The notes below the pieces were generated by a model. The model was not told the DNA's origin and did no database searches. It worked only from the letters and a program-made list of their open reading frames with translations. Shown piece after piece: positions 34,020 to 45,139 of a stretch of 64,000 nucleotides of DNA. Both the position numbers and the translations under genes were made by a program. Source of the DNA: Mucor racemosus (Eukaryota; Mucoromycota; Mucoromycetes; Mucorales; Mucoraceae); the NCBI GenBank assembly GCA_027405735.1, contig JAPEHQ010000006.1, forward strand, positions 1,984,001-2,048,000, in the 5' to 3' direction. Numbering within the stretch: the stretch's first letter is position 1; every line of letters starts with the position of its first letter.

Positions 34020-34930
34020 GTTTCAGCAAATAATACTAATTTTTCGCCGAGATAATCACAACAATAGTTCACATTGCAACTTACAACATGATAACTGAGT
34101 TCCAAAATCGATTCCTCCTCAAATCGATTGAAAAATGATGTAAAAAACGAATTTGTTTAAAAGCTCATGAACTGTGAAGTAAGTTAACTTAGGGTAGTAA
34201 ATGTTTTTTGTACAGTTTCAAATTCTGCATCTACCTAAGCAAAATACCGACAGATGTTTCATATTAAATTTTGCGTAAAATGTGATTGAAATTTTGGAGG
34301 TTTTTTGAAGATATATATCACTTTTTATACACACATTTCAAAAGTAAGTAATGGATATACTACGCAGCATTATTATCTATCAATTAAGCTATTACTTACC
34401 CTTTTAGCTGCATTTTTCGTAGAGAAAACAAGATTTTTATTGATTTTTTTTCAAATTCAGAATTTGGGATGAGGGTATACAAGGGAAAATTGGGAGGTAG
34501 AGATGGAAGTATCTCTTTGCACACGTTTTTGAGGATATCTCCACGAAAAACCAATATTTTGAAAAACTCTAAATTGGGTCCGAGAGAGCTCAATAAGGTA
34601 AATAACATGAATATAAAAAAAATACTACTTAGTTTAAGGAATATTTTGAAATTTACAACAAAAATGCCAAAAAAAATGAAAAAAAAAATAAAAATGCTCC
34701 GAATTTTTTTCTGCTAAAATATGTTATAGAGTACCTCAAAACAAGTAATTTTCATTATTAAAAAGTATTAGATTAGCTTAATTGTTTGTAGAGATATGAA
34801 GGTTCAAAGTTTTGAATTTTTTCAATTAGAGAAAGGCAAGTTTCTCTTTGAAAGTTATGATTTAATCCTTCAAAAACAGTTGTAAACTAATAAAATCAAG
34901 ATATGTTATTTGTATACTTACTGCACATTA
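34020..34930 (-). repeat. Dispersed repeat family A, copy 2 (partial)
   Basis: Reverse-oriented relative to copy 1. It holds the conserved core (CAAATTCAGAATTTGGGATG, ATACAAGGGAAAATTG, GGATATCTCCACGAAAAA) and the AACTGAGTTCCAAAATCGAT block. The distal part with AAAATCGGAG is missing, so the copy is truncated at about 34,930. Confidence 0.65.
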
Positions 34931-35696
34931 TCTACAACTTTAAAATTTAATTTCGAACCATTATCTGATTTTATAAAAATTTTCAAAGAATATCTGAAAA
35001 CTGAAATTACCCATACAAAATAGTCTACACAAGTGTGCGTTTTCATTTCCCCATTTCAACAGCAATTTAGAGAGACTAAACCTTTTGTAATTCTGTATAT
35101 ATATTAATACTAGACCATAAATACTGCTGCAATGGGTGCTCATTTGGATCTATATTCGTCGAGAACTGGTGAGCTTAATGACCTTAGTAAGTGAAAAAAT
35201 AGCAGGTAAACAGCTTGTTTTTCAAGCTTGCCGAGTACATAATGACCCATGGAAGCGGATGTCCGAAATATTTGTAATATCTATTTATATCCGCATCCAT
35301 GTAGAGTGGCAGCTTACTTGAACCAATATTTATAGAGATCATATCGTAAGTATTTTCAATAGAAATGTGCAGCAGCAGTAAGCTATAGGGGTATTTTGGT
35401 CGTAATTTTCTCAACATTCAACACACAGCAAGTTGTGAAAGTTGCCCTTTAAGATCAGTTTGTTAAAGATGCGCATTTACTATCATGTAAAGTTGGAAGT
35501 TATTAGGTTTGAAATTCGCCGAGATAGGGTTTCTGTTTCGGTTTTTTACGATTGTAAAAAAAGTAGATTTCAGATGATTTCTGAATTTTTTGCCCAATAC
35601 TACTGATTACTGAGCCAAATTTTGTCAATTGATTTCTAAAGAAGATGTAAGTTTTCTCTATGGGCTATTGATATCTATCCAAAATTACACTACGGC
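34931..35696. other. Spacer between family A copy 2 and the right inverted arm
   Basis: About 770 AT-rich bases with no convincing gene. There is no obvious counterpart beside the left arm. Confidence 0.35.
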
Positions 35697-37175
35697 CGAT
35701 CTGTGCTATATAAAATGATTTCGTTGCGCCCTGGTGGGCTGCACACTATAGCCGGCCTGAGCTGTTATGCCCACTGAATATAGTTATTATACAAGAGATT
35801 AGATTATTCTTTCTTTTGTTTCTATATTATTTGAGAATTTATCACTTTTCTGGAACATTTCGTGGATTTCTAGCCAGTTCTAGCCTTTTATTGAGTAGAT
35901 ATAAATATTATTGCCTTCGATTTGACCCGGTAATCATCAAGAAATACGTCTAACAATACAGTAGTAAATAATGATATTTGATCTTAGAATGCGGTTGAAA
36001 AAAATATCAGCCTCTAATATAGACTGCTACCTATATTAAAAACATTAGTCCCTTATGTTAGCATGCATATTCAAATAAAAAAAAAGAACTCCAGCTTGAT
36101 AGTCTGATATGCCTTATCAAACGGTAAATATATCCTTAGAATATAAAAACAAAAAGAGAGAAACAACGCACGTATAAAAAGATTTTCAAGGCTTTACATT
36201 ATTTAGCGCATTTAAAACCTTGCTAAATTGCACATTTTAGCAAATGTAAAAGAAGTAGCATTACAGCGCATGAAGAACCATAAACTAATAAACAAAATAG
36301 GCAATATCTGTTATCATAGAAACATACATTTTTCTACCAAAAAAACTGACTGTTATATCACATAATATTCATTAAAAAATTGAAAAAGCGAGCCCGTAGA
36401 GCGACATTGTAATTGAACATAGCAATATTAAACGGCTAAGTCTCTTATACTATGATATATCTAAGTTTTAAATAAAAAAGCGGTTTTTTTTAAACTTTTT
36501 TTTTATTTAACCATGTATGGTCTGAAAATTCAGACTTTGTAGCGGACATTTTTCGGGACTCATTTTATCCTTACCAACACACATGATTTTCATCAAAAAA
36601 CAGAAAAATCAAATTTTGATACCAAAATCAACGTTTAAATATACTACATCATGAGAGAAAATTGTAGCCATGACTAATACACATTTTATAAAAGCTTAAT
36701 ATTAAGTGTTAAGTAATAAAACTTTGTACTTTTGCCCCAAAAACGGTTTTTTGGTTAAAGAATTTTCATGTAATATTTTGCAATAAAAATGTTGGTTATT
36801 TTTTATTGAGCAAATAAAGCGCTAAATTCTGTATATGTGTATATTTTTTATATTTATAATTGGTAGTAGAATTAACTCTAAATTTGCAAAACCAGAAATA
36901 AAAAATTAAAAAATGTCAAAATTGATGATCTGGACAAAAATAATTTTCTAAATTAATATTCCGCTTATAAGCCTTGCAAGTCTTAAAAATAAGAGATTTT
37001 ATAATACTGGAGAACTTTTTCAAGAGTTTACAATGCTGTACCCACTTGATTCATGCTTATTACTATTGTAAATCTTCATACATGTTAAAATTGTGTGGTA
37101 CTTTATTTGATGATAATATAGTCTTACTTTATAATTACTGGGCTAGTGGTGATTTACATTAAATTTTAGTCTTAC

Positions 37176-37412
37176 CTCTCCAATATTACCATAAACATAA
37201 ACATAGCCATCACTGGAAACTATTGCCGCCTTTTTACTTTTTACCCTCTTTGTCTCAAGCCAATTTATTCAATGCTTTACCAGAACCAATTTAAGTACTT
37301 GCAAATGGTTCCTCGGTATTTGTATTCAAATTGTATAAATTAAATTGACTGGTTCCATCTAAAGTAATATCAAACATATCATCAACCCGCCTTATGATAA
37401 ATGTCAAGCAAT
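37176..37412 (-). pseudogene. Dynein intermediate chain pseudo-exon, right unit 2
   Basis: On the reverse strand the frame reads DGTSQFNLYNLNTNTEEPF, GSGKALNKLA, then DKEGKK and SSDGYVYVYG, with stops and a small in-frame duplication (AAAAAG) after DKEGKK. It is bounded by acceptor-like GATTTTAG and donor GTAAGA as in the other copies. Identity as for the left-arm copies. Confidence 0.65.
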
Positions 37413-37766
37413 CTAAAATCAGAAACATCCCATCATTATCATTTTATTACGTATAAAATGCTTGATTTTTAATAATACAGCAATTAAATAAAAAAAACAA
37501 GAGGATAGTAACAGCATATGGTGATTATTTAAAATCTAAGTAAGTTGGATGAAGTATGCTTTTAAACCCTTTTAAAAAATTCTGAGACAAACACAGCACC
37601 TTGGTCCTGCAATTTTTATCCATCAAAATGTTGCGATTTCCACTACACAATGAATGCACCTTTTATCAGTCTTAACCTCAATGTACATTGGGTATCAGTT
37701 TTTTACCAGTTTTATTTGCTTTAATTCATTAATATTCAATTATATGGAACGATGATTTGTAGTATC

Positions 37767-38012
37767 TGTTATGTCAATATCATATCCTAGGTCGCACATT
37801 CAAGGTCGCAGTCAATATTCGGTATTATAGTAAATCAACAGGTGTACACGTTGATTTACATGCGTCTTAGTAAATTGGTGTAATGTTCTTAGATAGTAAT
37901 TCTGTGTAATAGTTATAATGAAAAGTGTATAAATACATCCTCTGGATGTATTGTTAATAAAAAGTGTAATATTTTGGGCAAGATTATTTCTTAAGACCGT
38001 TTTGACATTTCA
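37767..38012. mobile_element. Solo LTR, 246 bp, with perfect 5-bp target duplication
   Basis: Begins TGTTATGTCAA and ends TTTTGACATTTCA (TG...CA), flanked by GTATC at 37,762-37,766 and 38,013-38,017. An internal GTGTATAAATACA could be its TATA region. The sister sequences at about 12,850, 15,485 and 40,650 lack it, so it arrived after the arms were duplicated. Its sequence differs from the 395-bp and 726-bp LTRs, so at least three LTR families were active. Confidence 0.85.
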
Positions 38013-38662
38013 GTATCACCAAAAAAAAAGAATAAATGCTACAAGAGTTTTCTGCATATTATTAAATTATGCGATTTAGTAGCAGCAATGATTGCACTTA
38101 ACTATGCTTTTTAAACCTATTGATGTTAATCAAAATAATTAGTAATTTCATTCAAAAGTAAGTTTTGCTTTATACATTCACATTCACCCATTCAATAAAT
38201 GGCATTGTATTTATTATCCTTTATATCAATCAATCAACTTTATCTTGATTCGATACATTTGACAATTAAAAGCCTACATTACACTTGAGCTACCAGGTGT
38301 CGCCACAAAAATATCTCGTACAGGTTGACGAAGCATCACAATTTGTATCATTTTTTTGTGTTCATACACCTGAGCTCTCTCATACATTTACAGATCTCGG
38401 TCTATCTGTTCAATTTAACAAAAATACACTGAAAGCCAACATCCTACTTGATAAAATGCCTTGCTTTATGCGAGTCGACACAACTAATTTGATGCTAGTT
38501 TAGCATCAGCAATTGAATCAGATACATTTGCACTACGGCCAACCTGTGTGCTGCATAAGATGATTTGTTGTGCCCAGATGGTCTGCACACTATAGTCTGA
38601 GCTGCTGTGTTCACTAAATATGATGGCTAAAAAGATAACAAGATGCACATGGTGGAATGATT

Positions 38663-38927
38663 TGTAATTTTGGACTAACAGCAAAGATGGATAATATGCT
38701 TATAGATATTATTCTCGTTATTATAAATTGGTGATCACTGGGTTGATGAAGGTTGGTGTACTTATTATTTGTAAATTAGATATTTATTAGTGAATAAATA
38801 AAAGTAAAGGGAGTGTAACAAGACAGATAAACTCATAAGGGATCATGTAACGATTTCCTTGTAGTATTTATATAGGGAATGAGGCAAGGTTTTGCATGAA
38901 TGAAACCGAAATGCTTGGCTCATTACA
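38663..38927. mobile_element. LTR-like insert in right unit 1 (copy of the left-arm insert)
   Basis: Inverse copy of 14,550-14,815, nearly identical, with TGTAAT...ATTACA ends. Shared by both arms at the same place, hence older than the arm duplication. No target duplication is evident. Confidence 0.42.
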
Positions 38928-39092
38928 CGTACTCAATAAAAGAAAAGAATATCATTTTGATAGTCTGATATGCTTTATCAAACGGTGAATTTATCCGCCT
39001 TCAAATATGAAAAAAAAAAAGAGAGAAACAACGCACGTAAAAAAGGATTTTCAAGGCTTTACATTATTTAACGCAATTAAAACCCTGCTACA

Positions 39093-39281
39093 TTGCTCAT
39101 TTCAGCTAATGTAAAAGCATTATTACAGCGCATAAACTATAAACTAAACAAAATAAGCAGTATTTGTTATTGTATCATAGAAACAAACATTTTTCTACCA
39201 AAAACGCCGTCTTCTGTCATATTATTATACTGTACATTCATTAAAAAATTGCAAAAGCGAGCCCGTAGAGCGACGCCGTAA
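39093..39281 (+). other. Conserved small ORF of the arm unit (right unit 1 copy)
   Basis: Encodes ISANVKALLQRINYKLNK, ICYCIIETNIFLP and FIKKLQKRAR, nearly the same as 14,204-14,386 on the other arm. Function unknown. Confidence 0.35.
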
Positions 39282-40047
39282 TTGAGTAAAGCAAGATTAA
39301 ACGGCGAAGTCTGTTATACTATGATATATCTATGTTTTAAAAAATAAAAAAGTGTTCTTTTCTCAACTTTTCTTATATTTAACCATGTATGGTCTGAAAA
39401 TTTAGACTTTGTAGCGGACATTTTTCGGGACTCATTTTATCCTTACCAACACACATGATTTTCATCAAAAAACAGAAAAATCAAATTTTGATACCAAAAT
39501 CAACGTTTAAATATACTACATCATGAGAGAAAATTGTAGCCATGACTAATACACATTTTATAAAAGCTTAATATTAAGTGTTAAGTAATAAAACTTTGTA
39601 CTTTTGCCCCAAAAACGGTTTTTTGATTAAAGAATTTTCATGTAATATTTTACAATGAAAATGTTTGTCATTTTTTATTGAGCAAATAAAGCGCTAAATT
39701 CTGTATATGTGTATATTTTTTGTTTTCATAGTTGGTAGTATAATTAACTCTAGATTTGCAAAACCAGAAATAAAAAATTAAAAAATGTCAAAATTGATGA
39801 TCTGGACAAAAATAATTTTCTAAATTAATATTCCGCTTATAAGCCTTGCAAGTCTTAAAAATAAGAGATTTTATAATACTGGAGAACTTTTTCAAGAATT
39901 TATAATGCTGTACTGACTTGATTCAAGCTTCTTATTACTGTAAATTGTTATACATGTTAAAATTGTGTGGTACTTTATTTGATGATAATATAGTCTTACT
40001 CTATAATTACTGAATTAGAGGTGATTTACATTGAGTTTTAGTCTTAC

Positions 40048-40281
40048 CTCTCCAATATTACCATAAACATAAACATGGCCATCACTGGAAACTATTACCG
40101 CCTTTTTACCCTCTTTGTCTCAAGCCAATTTATTCAATGCTTTACCAGAACCAATTTAAGTAGTACTTACAAATGGTTTCTCGATATTTGCATTCAAATT
40201 CCATAAATTAAATTGACTGGTGGTTCCATTTACAGTAGTATCAAACGTATTATTATCAGCTCGCCTTATGATAAATGTTAA
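40048..40281 (-). pseudogene. Dynein intermediate chain pseudo-exon, right unit 1
   Basis: The reverse strand reads QFNLWNLNANIEKPFV, GSGKALNKLA, DKEGKKAVI and SSDGHVYVYG, with stops in the same places as the left unit 1 copy (after STT, and in place of Trp). Sharing the same disabling changes shows that these two copies were dead before the arms were duplicated. Confidence 0.68.
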
Positions 40282-42300
40282 TCTAAAATCAAAAACATCT
40301 CATTGTCATTGTTATAAGCTATTAAAAGCTTGATTTTTGATAATACAGCAATTAAATAAAAAACAAGACAATACTAATAGCATATGGTGATTAGTTAACA
40401 TCTAAATAAGTTTGATAAAGTATGCTTTTAATAAACCCTTTTAAAAATCCTGAGGCAAACACAGCATCTTCTTGGTCCTGAAATTTCTATCCTCCATCAA
40501 AATGTATGCTGCAATTTCCCCTACATAATGAATGCTCCTTTTGTCAATCTTGGCCCGGATAGTATACATTGTTGGGTACCAGCTTTTTACCAATTGCATT
40601 TTCTCTAATTCATTAATATTCAGTCATATTGAACGATGATTCGTAGCATTGCCAAAAAAAAAGAATGAATGCTTTAAGTGTTTTCTGCATATCAAATTAT
40701 GTGATTTAGTAGTATTGATTGCACTTGGTTATGCTTTTGAACCTATTGATGTTAATCAAAATAATTAGTACTTTTATTCAAAAGTAAGCTCTGCTTTATA
40801 TATTTACATTCACCCATTCAATAAATGACATTGCATATATTATCTGTTATATCAATCAACAAACTTCATCTTGATTCGATACATTTGAAGATTAAATACC
40901 TAAATTACGCTTGAGCCACCAGGTATCGCAGGAAACAAATCTCGTACAGGTTGACAAAGTATCACAATTTGAATTATTTTTTTGTGTTCATACTTCTGAG
41001 TTCTCTCACACATTCATAGACCTCTCCATAAACCATATCTCTATCTGTTCAATTTAACTGAAATAAATTGAACGCCAACATTGTACTTGATAAAACCCCT
41101 TACTTTATTGCGAGTCAACACAAATAATTTGATCCTAGTTTAGCATCAGCAGTTAAATCAGATAAATTGGAGATTAGGCAACCTCTTTTAATAGTTTTGC
41201 ATGCCATGAACTAATAATGGACCGTTATTATAGATACGTTAATCAAGGACGGTGAGTTAACTCTAATAGACAAACGAGTCGATTAGCCGTATAAACGAAA
41301 TATTAAAATCAAATATAGCAATAGAATGGGCAAGAGATGATAAACCATGTAAATTGGCATAATCGAATTGTTTTAAGCGTTTTGAACTGAATACTCCTTT
41401 ACTTTTGACCTATAAAAATTGGTTTATCAATAAAATCAATTCACAACTAATCATTATGGTGTGCCATTGATAGTTGGTAGTGGTATACAAGACAACATCT
41501 TGTTTTCCTCTTCTTGGCCGTTGGTCATTAAACAGAAACAAATATCTTTTAGAAACTAAATAGATTAACAAGAGTTTATTCATTCTTCATTCACTCAAAT
41601 CAAGTTAATACTATACATACATACTTTTATAATCGCCAATTTTTCTGCAGGTAGATATCGACTTTAGACCAAAAAAGCATTATTGATTATAATAAAGTAG
41701 ATGATGGAACAAAATGACTAAGTCTTGGATGCTTTTTTTGTTCGAGAAAAATATTATAACGCGCTCTAACATTAACAGTTAATAATTCATTTCCAAATAA
41801 ACAATAGGAAAAAAATGTAGTTGTACCTGCTACTTGATTTCAGTTTATAAAACATATTGGTCTTCTTTGTTGTGGTTTTAAACATAAATAAAAGAGCTGA
41901 GGAAAGATTAGGGAAGAAGAAAGATTTTGTGTCTTACAAACAGAAATTTACAAAGGCATAAATACTTTTAGTGTTGCCAAACAGGTTGTTATTGTTGTTC
42001 CCATTTGGTCCCTGAAAGAAGAACATAGGCATACCTCTTTCAAACCCCAAATTTTAAACTGATATATCTCGTCAATAAGGCAATTCTGTTGAATCAGAGT
42101 AACTCGCATCTGCTTTAAACCGTTCAAATTATCTTTGTTATTAATTATATTATGATTGATATACTTTAGTAAATATACTAAAAAATCTTGATTTCATTAC
42201 TCTGCTCATCTGAGCTGCCTGATTTGCACAAAATTTTTTATTCTGCCCATCTATGCAGATCATTATGTCCATGCGAAGCATGGTTTAACCGTAGTGATAG

Positions 42301-43660
42301 AAGAGCTAACACTAGAATATAAGCGTACTGGCTTAGCATTGTTAACCTAATTTGACCTAAAATTGATTATAAAAAATTGAGCATCTAGTTGAGGTATTAA
42401 TTTTTGTATTCACAAGATAATAGATTCAACTAAAAGCTACTCAGTGGTATTTGCCTTAGAGAAAAATACTGAGTTTTTATCGAGATAATCACAACAATAA
42501 TTCACGTTACAGCTTAAACCTATGATAACTGGGTTCCAAAATCGATTTGTCAAAATGATTCAAAAATGATGAAAAATGATTAAAAAAACAAATTCGTTTA
42601 ATAGCTCATGAACTGCAAGGTAAGTTAAACTAGCGCTGTAAATATTTTTTGTACAGTTTTGGATTCTGCGTCCATTTAAATAAAATTTAAACAAATGCTT
42701 TACATTAAATTTTGCATAAAATGCGATTGAAATTTTGAAGGATTTTTGAATATCCACATCACTTTTTATAAGAGTATTTCAAACGTAAATAATGAATATA
42801 ATGCGCAGCATAATTATCTATCGATCGAGCTATTGCTGAATCTTTTAGCTGTATTTTTTGTAGAGAAAACAAGATTTTTGTCAGCTTTTTTTCAAATTCA
42901 GAACTTTGGATGAGGATATACAGGGAAAAATTGAAGCTAGAGACGGAAGTATCTCTTTGTACAGATTTTGGAGGATATCTCCACGAAAAATTTATATTTT
43001 GAAAAAATCTAAATTGGATCCGAGAGAGCTCAATGAGGTGGATAATATAAATGTGAAAAAAATGCTGCTTAATTTAATGAATATTTTGAAATCTACAACA
43101 AAAATACCAAAGAAATGAAAAAAAATAAAAGTGCTCAGAATTTTTTTATACTTAAATTTGTTATAGAGTACCTCAAAACAAATAAGTTTTATTATTAGAA
43201 AGTGTTAGTATAGCTTAATTGTTTGCAGAGATATGAAGGTTCAATGTTTTTAATTTTTAGGTGTGAAATACGCGTAAAAATCTGAAGCATTAGCGCTGAA
43301 AAATTAATACCAACTACAAAAAATAGGATATTTCCGGATACTTATTTTTGGATTAAAGTTGAACATCTCAGGTACAACGGCATATAATTTTTTCTTGGTG
43401 CTATTTAGTGAAAAAAACGTTGCGCAGGAATAAAAAGTTGTACCCAGTTTTTTAAGAAAAAGCAGTGAAATTTACACGTTTCTGGGTGTTTCATGAGATA
43501 TAAAATAAATTCAGGAACATGTAATATAATACGATCAACTTAGATAAATTTTCCAACGTCCAAGGTATACTTTGAACGTTGTTGTGTATAGTTTTTTTTT
43601 TTAGAAAAGATGCCACCACGCTCCGATTTTGAAAATTATAACCTTTAGAAAAATTAATTT
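42301..43660 (-). repeat. Dispersed repeat family A, copy 3
   Basis: Near full-length reverse-oriented copy, from the AAAATTGAGCATC block next to the right arm end to the CGCTCCGATTTTGAAAA block. It has the same core as the other copies and gives the uninterrupted sequence used to recognise the LTR insertion in copy 1. Confidence 0.68.
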
Positions 43661-44459
43661 ATAGATATTGTTGTGTACATTTATCATTATATATAATAAA
43701 AAAATTTCTCAGCCAATATTCTACATGACATTTAATAATTAAATTATGTATATACTTGGATAGTTATCCTATTTAAGATTAACATTATGTGTATATCAAA
43801 AATCTCATTGACAAAATGTTCGAAAAATTAAAGCAAATCTCTAATTAATCGGAAATTCAGATGTATATATGCTTAAAATTAATAAAAAAGTCAATCCTTA
43901 TCAATGACCACTATCATATTGCACCGCAGGAGATATATATATATATATATCCCAATTTCAACCAGCAAAATAAGAATAGTTGTTGTATGGACGCTTATTA
44001 GTTTTTAAAGAATTTCTTTCTGTCTATTATGCACGCTACTCAAAAATGATCGCTCATTATAGTTTATAACTTTTGAGCAAAAATGGATTGCAACTCTACT
44101 ATGTTTTTAAAATTTCGGTACTAACATTATGTAAAAATAAGGGGCTCTATAGTCCAGTTTTTTGCCGTTTTTTTTTATATTAAAAGAGGAAAAGAAGTTG
44201 GATGGAGGGGCAACTACTCAGCTGGCCGTGAAACAAAAATCCTTTCCAATACACCATGCGTCGTATTACCTCAAGTATGCTGTCATATTTTTTCAAAAAT
44301 ATGATATATATCTGTCAAAATTGCCTTTATAAGCGGCCTTCTGAAATTCTCGTCGAAGGTAGCAGATATGCAATTCTGTGAAACCAGAGTGCTTTCTTTC
44401 AGGCTATATGAAATAACAGGTGGATGCAACATTTTTTTAAAAAACATTTAAATTAACGT
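43661..44459. other. AT-rich spacer
   Basis: About 800 bases with no recognisable gene; includes a short (AT)n run near 43,932. Confidence 0.3.
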
Positions 44460-45085
44460 TCGCAAAATGACCGAGCGCAAGCGAGCACAAGCAGTTTCCG
44501 CAAGCATTTGCCGAGTCTAAAATATTTGAAAATTACTCAAGCAAGCCCGAACCTAAGCAACGGCTCGTCGAGCAGTTTTATATCGAGCATTTTCAGTTTT
44601 GAAAGCAAGCAACCAAGCAACCAAGCATTCAATCAAGCATTATCTAATTTTTCAAAAAGTCAAGCAAGTCGAGCACGAGCATATAAGCAAGCGAGCAAAT
44701 CCGAATGCAAGTGCAAGCATTGTACTATATATTAGCCTGATATTGGTTCAAAATGTGATGCATGTTGTCATTTTTAAAGCTAAAATTGCGTAAATTGAAT
44801 AAAATTGCCCTGTACTACATGTTTGCTTACTTGTTTTGAAAGCAGGGAAGCAAGCAGGTTTAGATACATGCAAGCAAGCCCATTTTAATTTGAAGCATTT
44901 CGAGCAAGCATACAAGCATGCTTTCAATGTTTTCATCGAGCCCCAACCAGGAGACTGCTAAAAACAATTAATCAAGCAAGCCAAAGCAAGTAATACCCTG
45001 AAAAAAGTGCAATTCAAGCGAGCCCAAGCATAGGGCTCGCTCGCTTGCTTATGCTCGCACTGCTCGATTGCGATCACTAGTTGAG
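44460..45085. repeat. Dispersed AAGC/GAGC-motif cluster (possible transposon subterminal region)
   Basis: Short words CAAGC, AAGCGAGC and GAGC recur dozens of times at irregular spacing, nearly all on one strand. At the right end they switch to the opposite strand (GGGCTCGCTCGCTTGCTTATG), so the segment can fold on itself. It is not a tandem array. Such clusters of one short word in inverted orientation at the two ends resemble the transposase-binding subterminal regions of hAT-like elements; this is an inference, since no transposase or target duplication is seen. Confidence 0.45.
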
Positions 45086-45139
45086 TCTAAACTACTATTT
45101 ACAAGGTCGACGACGAGGTCGGTTAAGTTTAAACTACTA

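Larger units (their letters stand above)
35697..42300. repeat. Right arm of the giant inverted repeat
   Basis: Inverted counterpart of 11,349-18,575. The inner end reads CACTACGGCCGATCTGTG at 35,697; the outer end reads GGTTTAACCGTAGTGATAG to 42,300. Unit 2 lies inside (about 35,697-38,520) and unit 1 outside (38,531-42,296), the mirror image of the left arm; a second CACTACGGCC marks the start of unit 1 at 38,531. Substitutions and small indels are scattered throughout, so the duplication is not very recent and is not an assembly mirror artefact. A 246-bp solo LTR is private to this arm, and the 395-bp LTR and the 600-bp block of the left arm are missing. Confidence 0.8.
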
